Below, piece by piece: positions 63,299 through 64,000 of a DNA stretch of 64,000 bases. The notes under the pieces were generated by a model. The model saw only the letters and a program-made list of their open reading frames with translations, was not told the origin of the DNA and made no database searches. Location of the stretch: assembly GCF_011634775.1 (NCBI RefSeq), contig NZ_JAALXT010000002.1, positions 310,001 to 374,000 on the forward strand. Reading direction: 5' to 3'. A program made the position numbers and the translations under genes. This stretch comes from Thalassoroseus pseudoceratinae (GTDB lineage: Bacteria > Planctomycetota > Planctomycetia > Planctomycetales > Planctomycetaceae). How positions within the stretch are numbered: the first letter of the stretch is position 1; every line of letters starts with the position of its first letter.

Positions 63299-64000
63299 CC
63301 TGCGTTCCCAAAGCAGAAAAGCGGTGCATTCGATCTTATAGCCGAGTGCCATGCAAACGAGATCGAACCTCGAATCAGGGACCTATATCTCGGTGTCGCT
63401 GACGGGTTGCCCTCTGCACTTAGTCGTACCGAGCTTTGTCCAACAGTCGGTTGCACAATCGGCTCAGGATCAGCCCTCACCTGATAGCATTGATGTCTAC
63501 ACAAGTCATAAACCGTTTAAGAAAAAAACTTATGAACTAGTGTTTTGACGGTTCTTTTGTGCACTTCGGCCTGAGGGCTGCGGTTTCGCCTGGGTTTCAA
63601 ACTGTTGACAATTGGTTCAGTTTGTGCATTGAAGAAGATGTGTAGATACTAATGGCCTGATAGAAGGCAAACCTCCACCGAATATGCTGATGCCAGACCG
63701 CCGCCAAATTATTCACGAAGGATGATACACGACAAGAAACCACGGATGCTCGTGGCAACATTTCACGGCTCGCAGAAACTTGCCAACCAAGGTCACGTTT
63801 GCCTGCAAGCTCAATCTGTTAGAGTTCGATCAAAGACGATAGGCAGCAGATTCGCTCCTCATCTTTCAGTTTGGGTCCCCGGTCCTACAACGAAATTACC
63901 AATAAACAACGTTGCATTTGCTGGTAGTTTCAGTTTGTCTCTCGGCTGGGCTGGCCATGTCTCGCGACTGCAATGTGGACTTACAACAAACCAAGGGCGG
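63299..64000. other. Right end of the window, no supported gene
   Basis: There are about 700 bases with only short frames on both strands and no ribosome binding sites that I trust. The composition is richer in A and T than in the first 36 kb. It may be a degenerate remnant or the flank of the element. Confidence 0.35.

Overview
The window looks like chromosomal DNA of a planctomycete (Planctomycetota). The evidence is two large secreted cytochrome-c/DUF1549/DUF1553 proteins (CxxCH followed by the planctomycete PSCyt/PSD domains), a formylglycine sulfatase, and a giant surface protein carrying the planctomycete N-terminal motif AEVLEDRTLLSA. I ran no database search; all names come from reading motifs and gene context.

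Positions 1-36034 are mostly ordinary chromosome. They hold the 5' part of a DEAD-box RNA helicase, an EgtB-like enzyme, a small Gly/Tyr/His-rich secreted protein, a STAS protein, the first PSCyt protein, a PhnP-like metallo-beta-lactamase protein, an ankyrin protein, a possible SUKH protein, HflX, a DinB-fold protein, a DUF5658-like membrane protein, an FHA-GAF-PP2C phosphatase, an LptD-like outer-membrane protein, DgkA, a SWIM-SNF2 helicase, the giant adhesin-like protein, SppA, the second PSCyt protein, a HAD phosphatase and the sulfatase. Among them, at about 8671-8886, is a stretch that has its own promoter, folds into a long helix plus a three-way junction and ends in a strong terminator. 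I read it as a structured non-coding RNA that I cannot assign to a family.

Positions 36146-44732 are a recombinase-rich accessory zone: two tandem overlapping tyrosine recombinases, a small excisionase-like HTH protein, an unrecognised 481-residue protein, a large serine recombinase with two tandem C-terminal helix-turn-helix units, small ORFs and a sigma-like protein.

Positions 44964-56539 are a complete type I CRISPR-Cas locus of the Myxococcus Dev (MYXAN) kind. It has 25 identical 36-bp repeats plus one degenerate terminal repeat. The minus-strand operon is WYL regulator-cas6-cas3-cas8-cas7-cas5-cas4/cas1 fusion-cas2. The regulator is the first gene of the operon. The repeat orientation and the position of the degenerate repeat disagree about which end carries the leader.

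Positions 57241-63298 look like a separate 6-kb defence element. A 15-bp direct repeat, equal to the anticodon loop and 3' anticodon stem of tRNA-Arg(ACG), bounds it. Its left end lies inside the 3' half of a tRNA-Arg gene. Inside are a truncated tyrosine integrase, a RelE/ParE-type toxin-antitoxin pair, and a two-gene nuclease-helicase module resembling Hachiman (HamA/HamB) or AbpAB. The last 700 bases contain no gene I can support. The CRISPR locus, toxin-antitoxin pair and nuclease-helicase module together make 45-63 kb a defence island assembled by several different recombinases.
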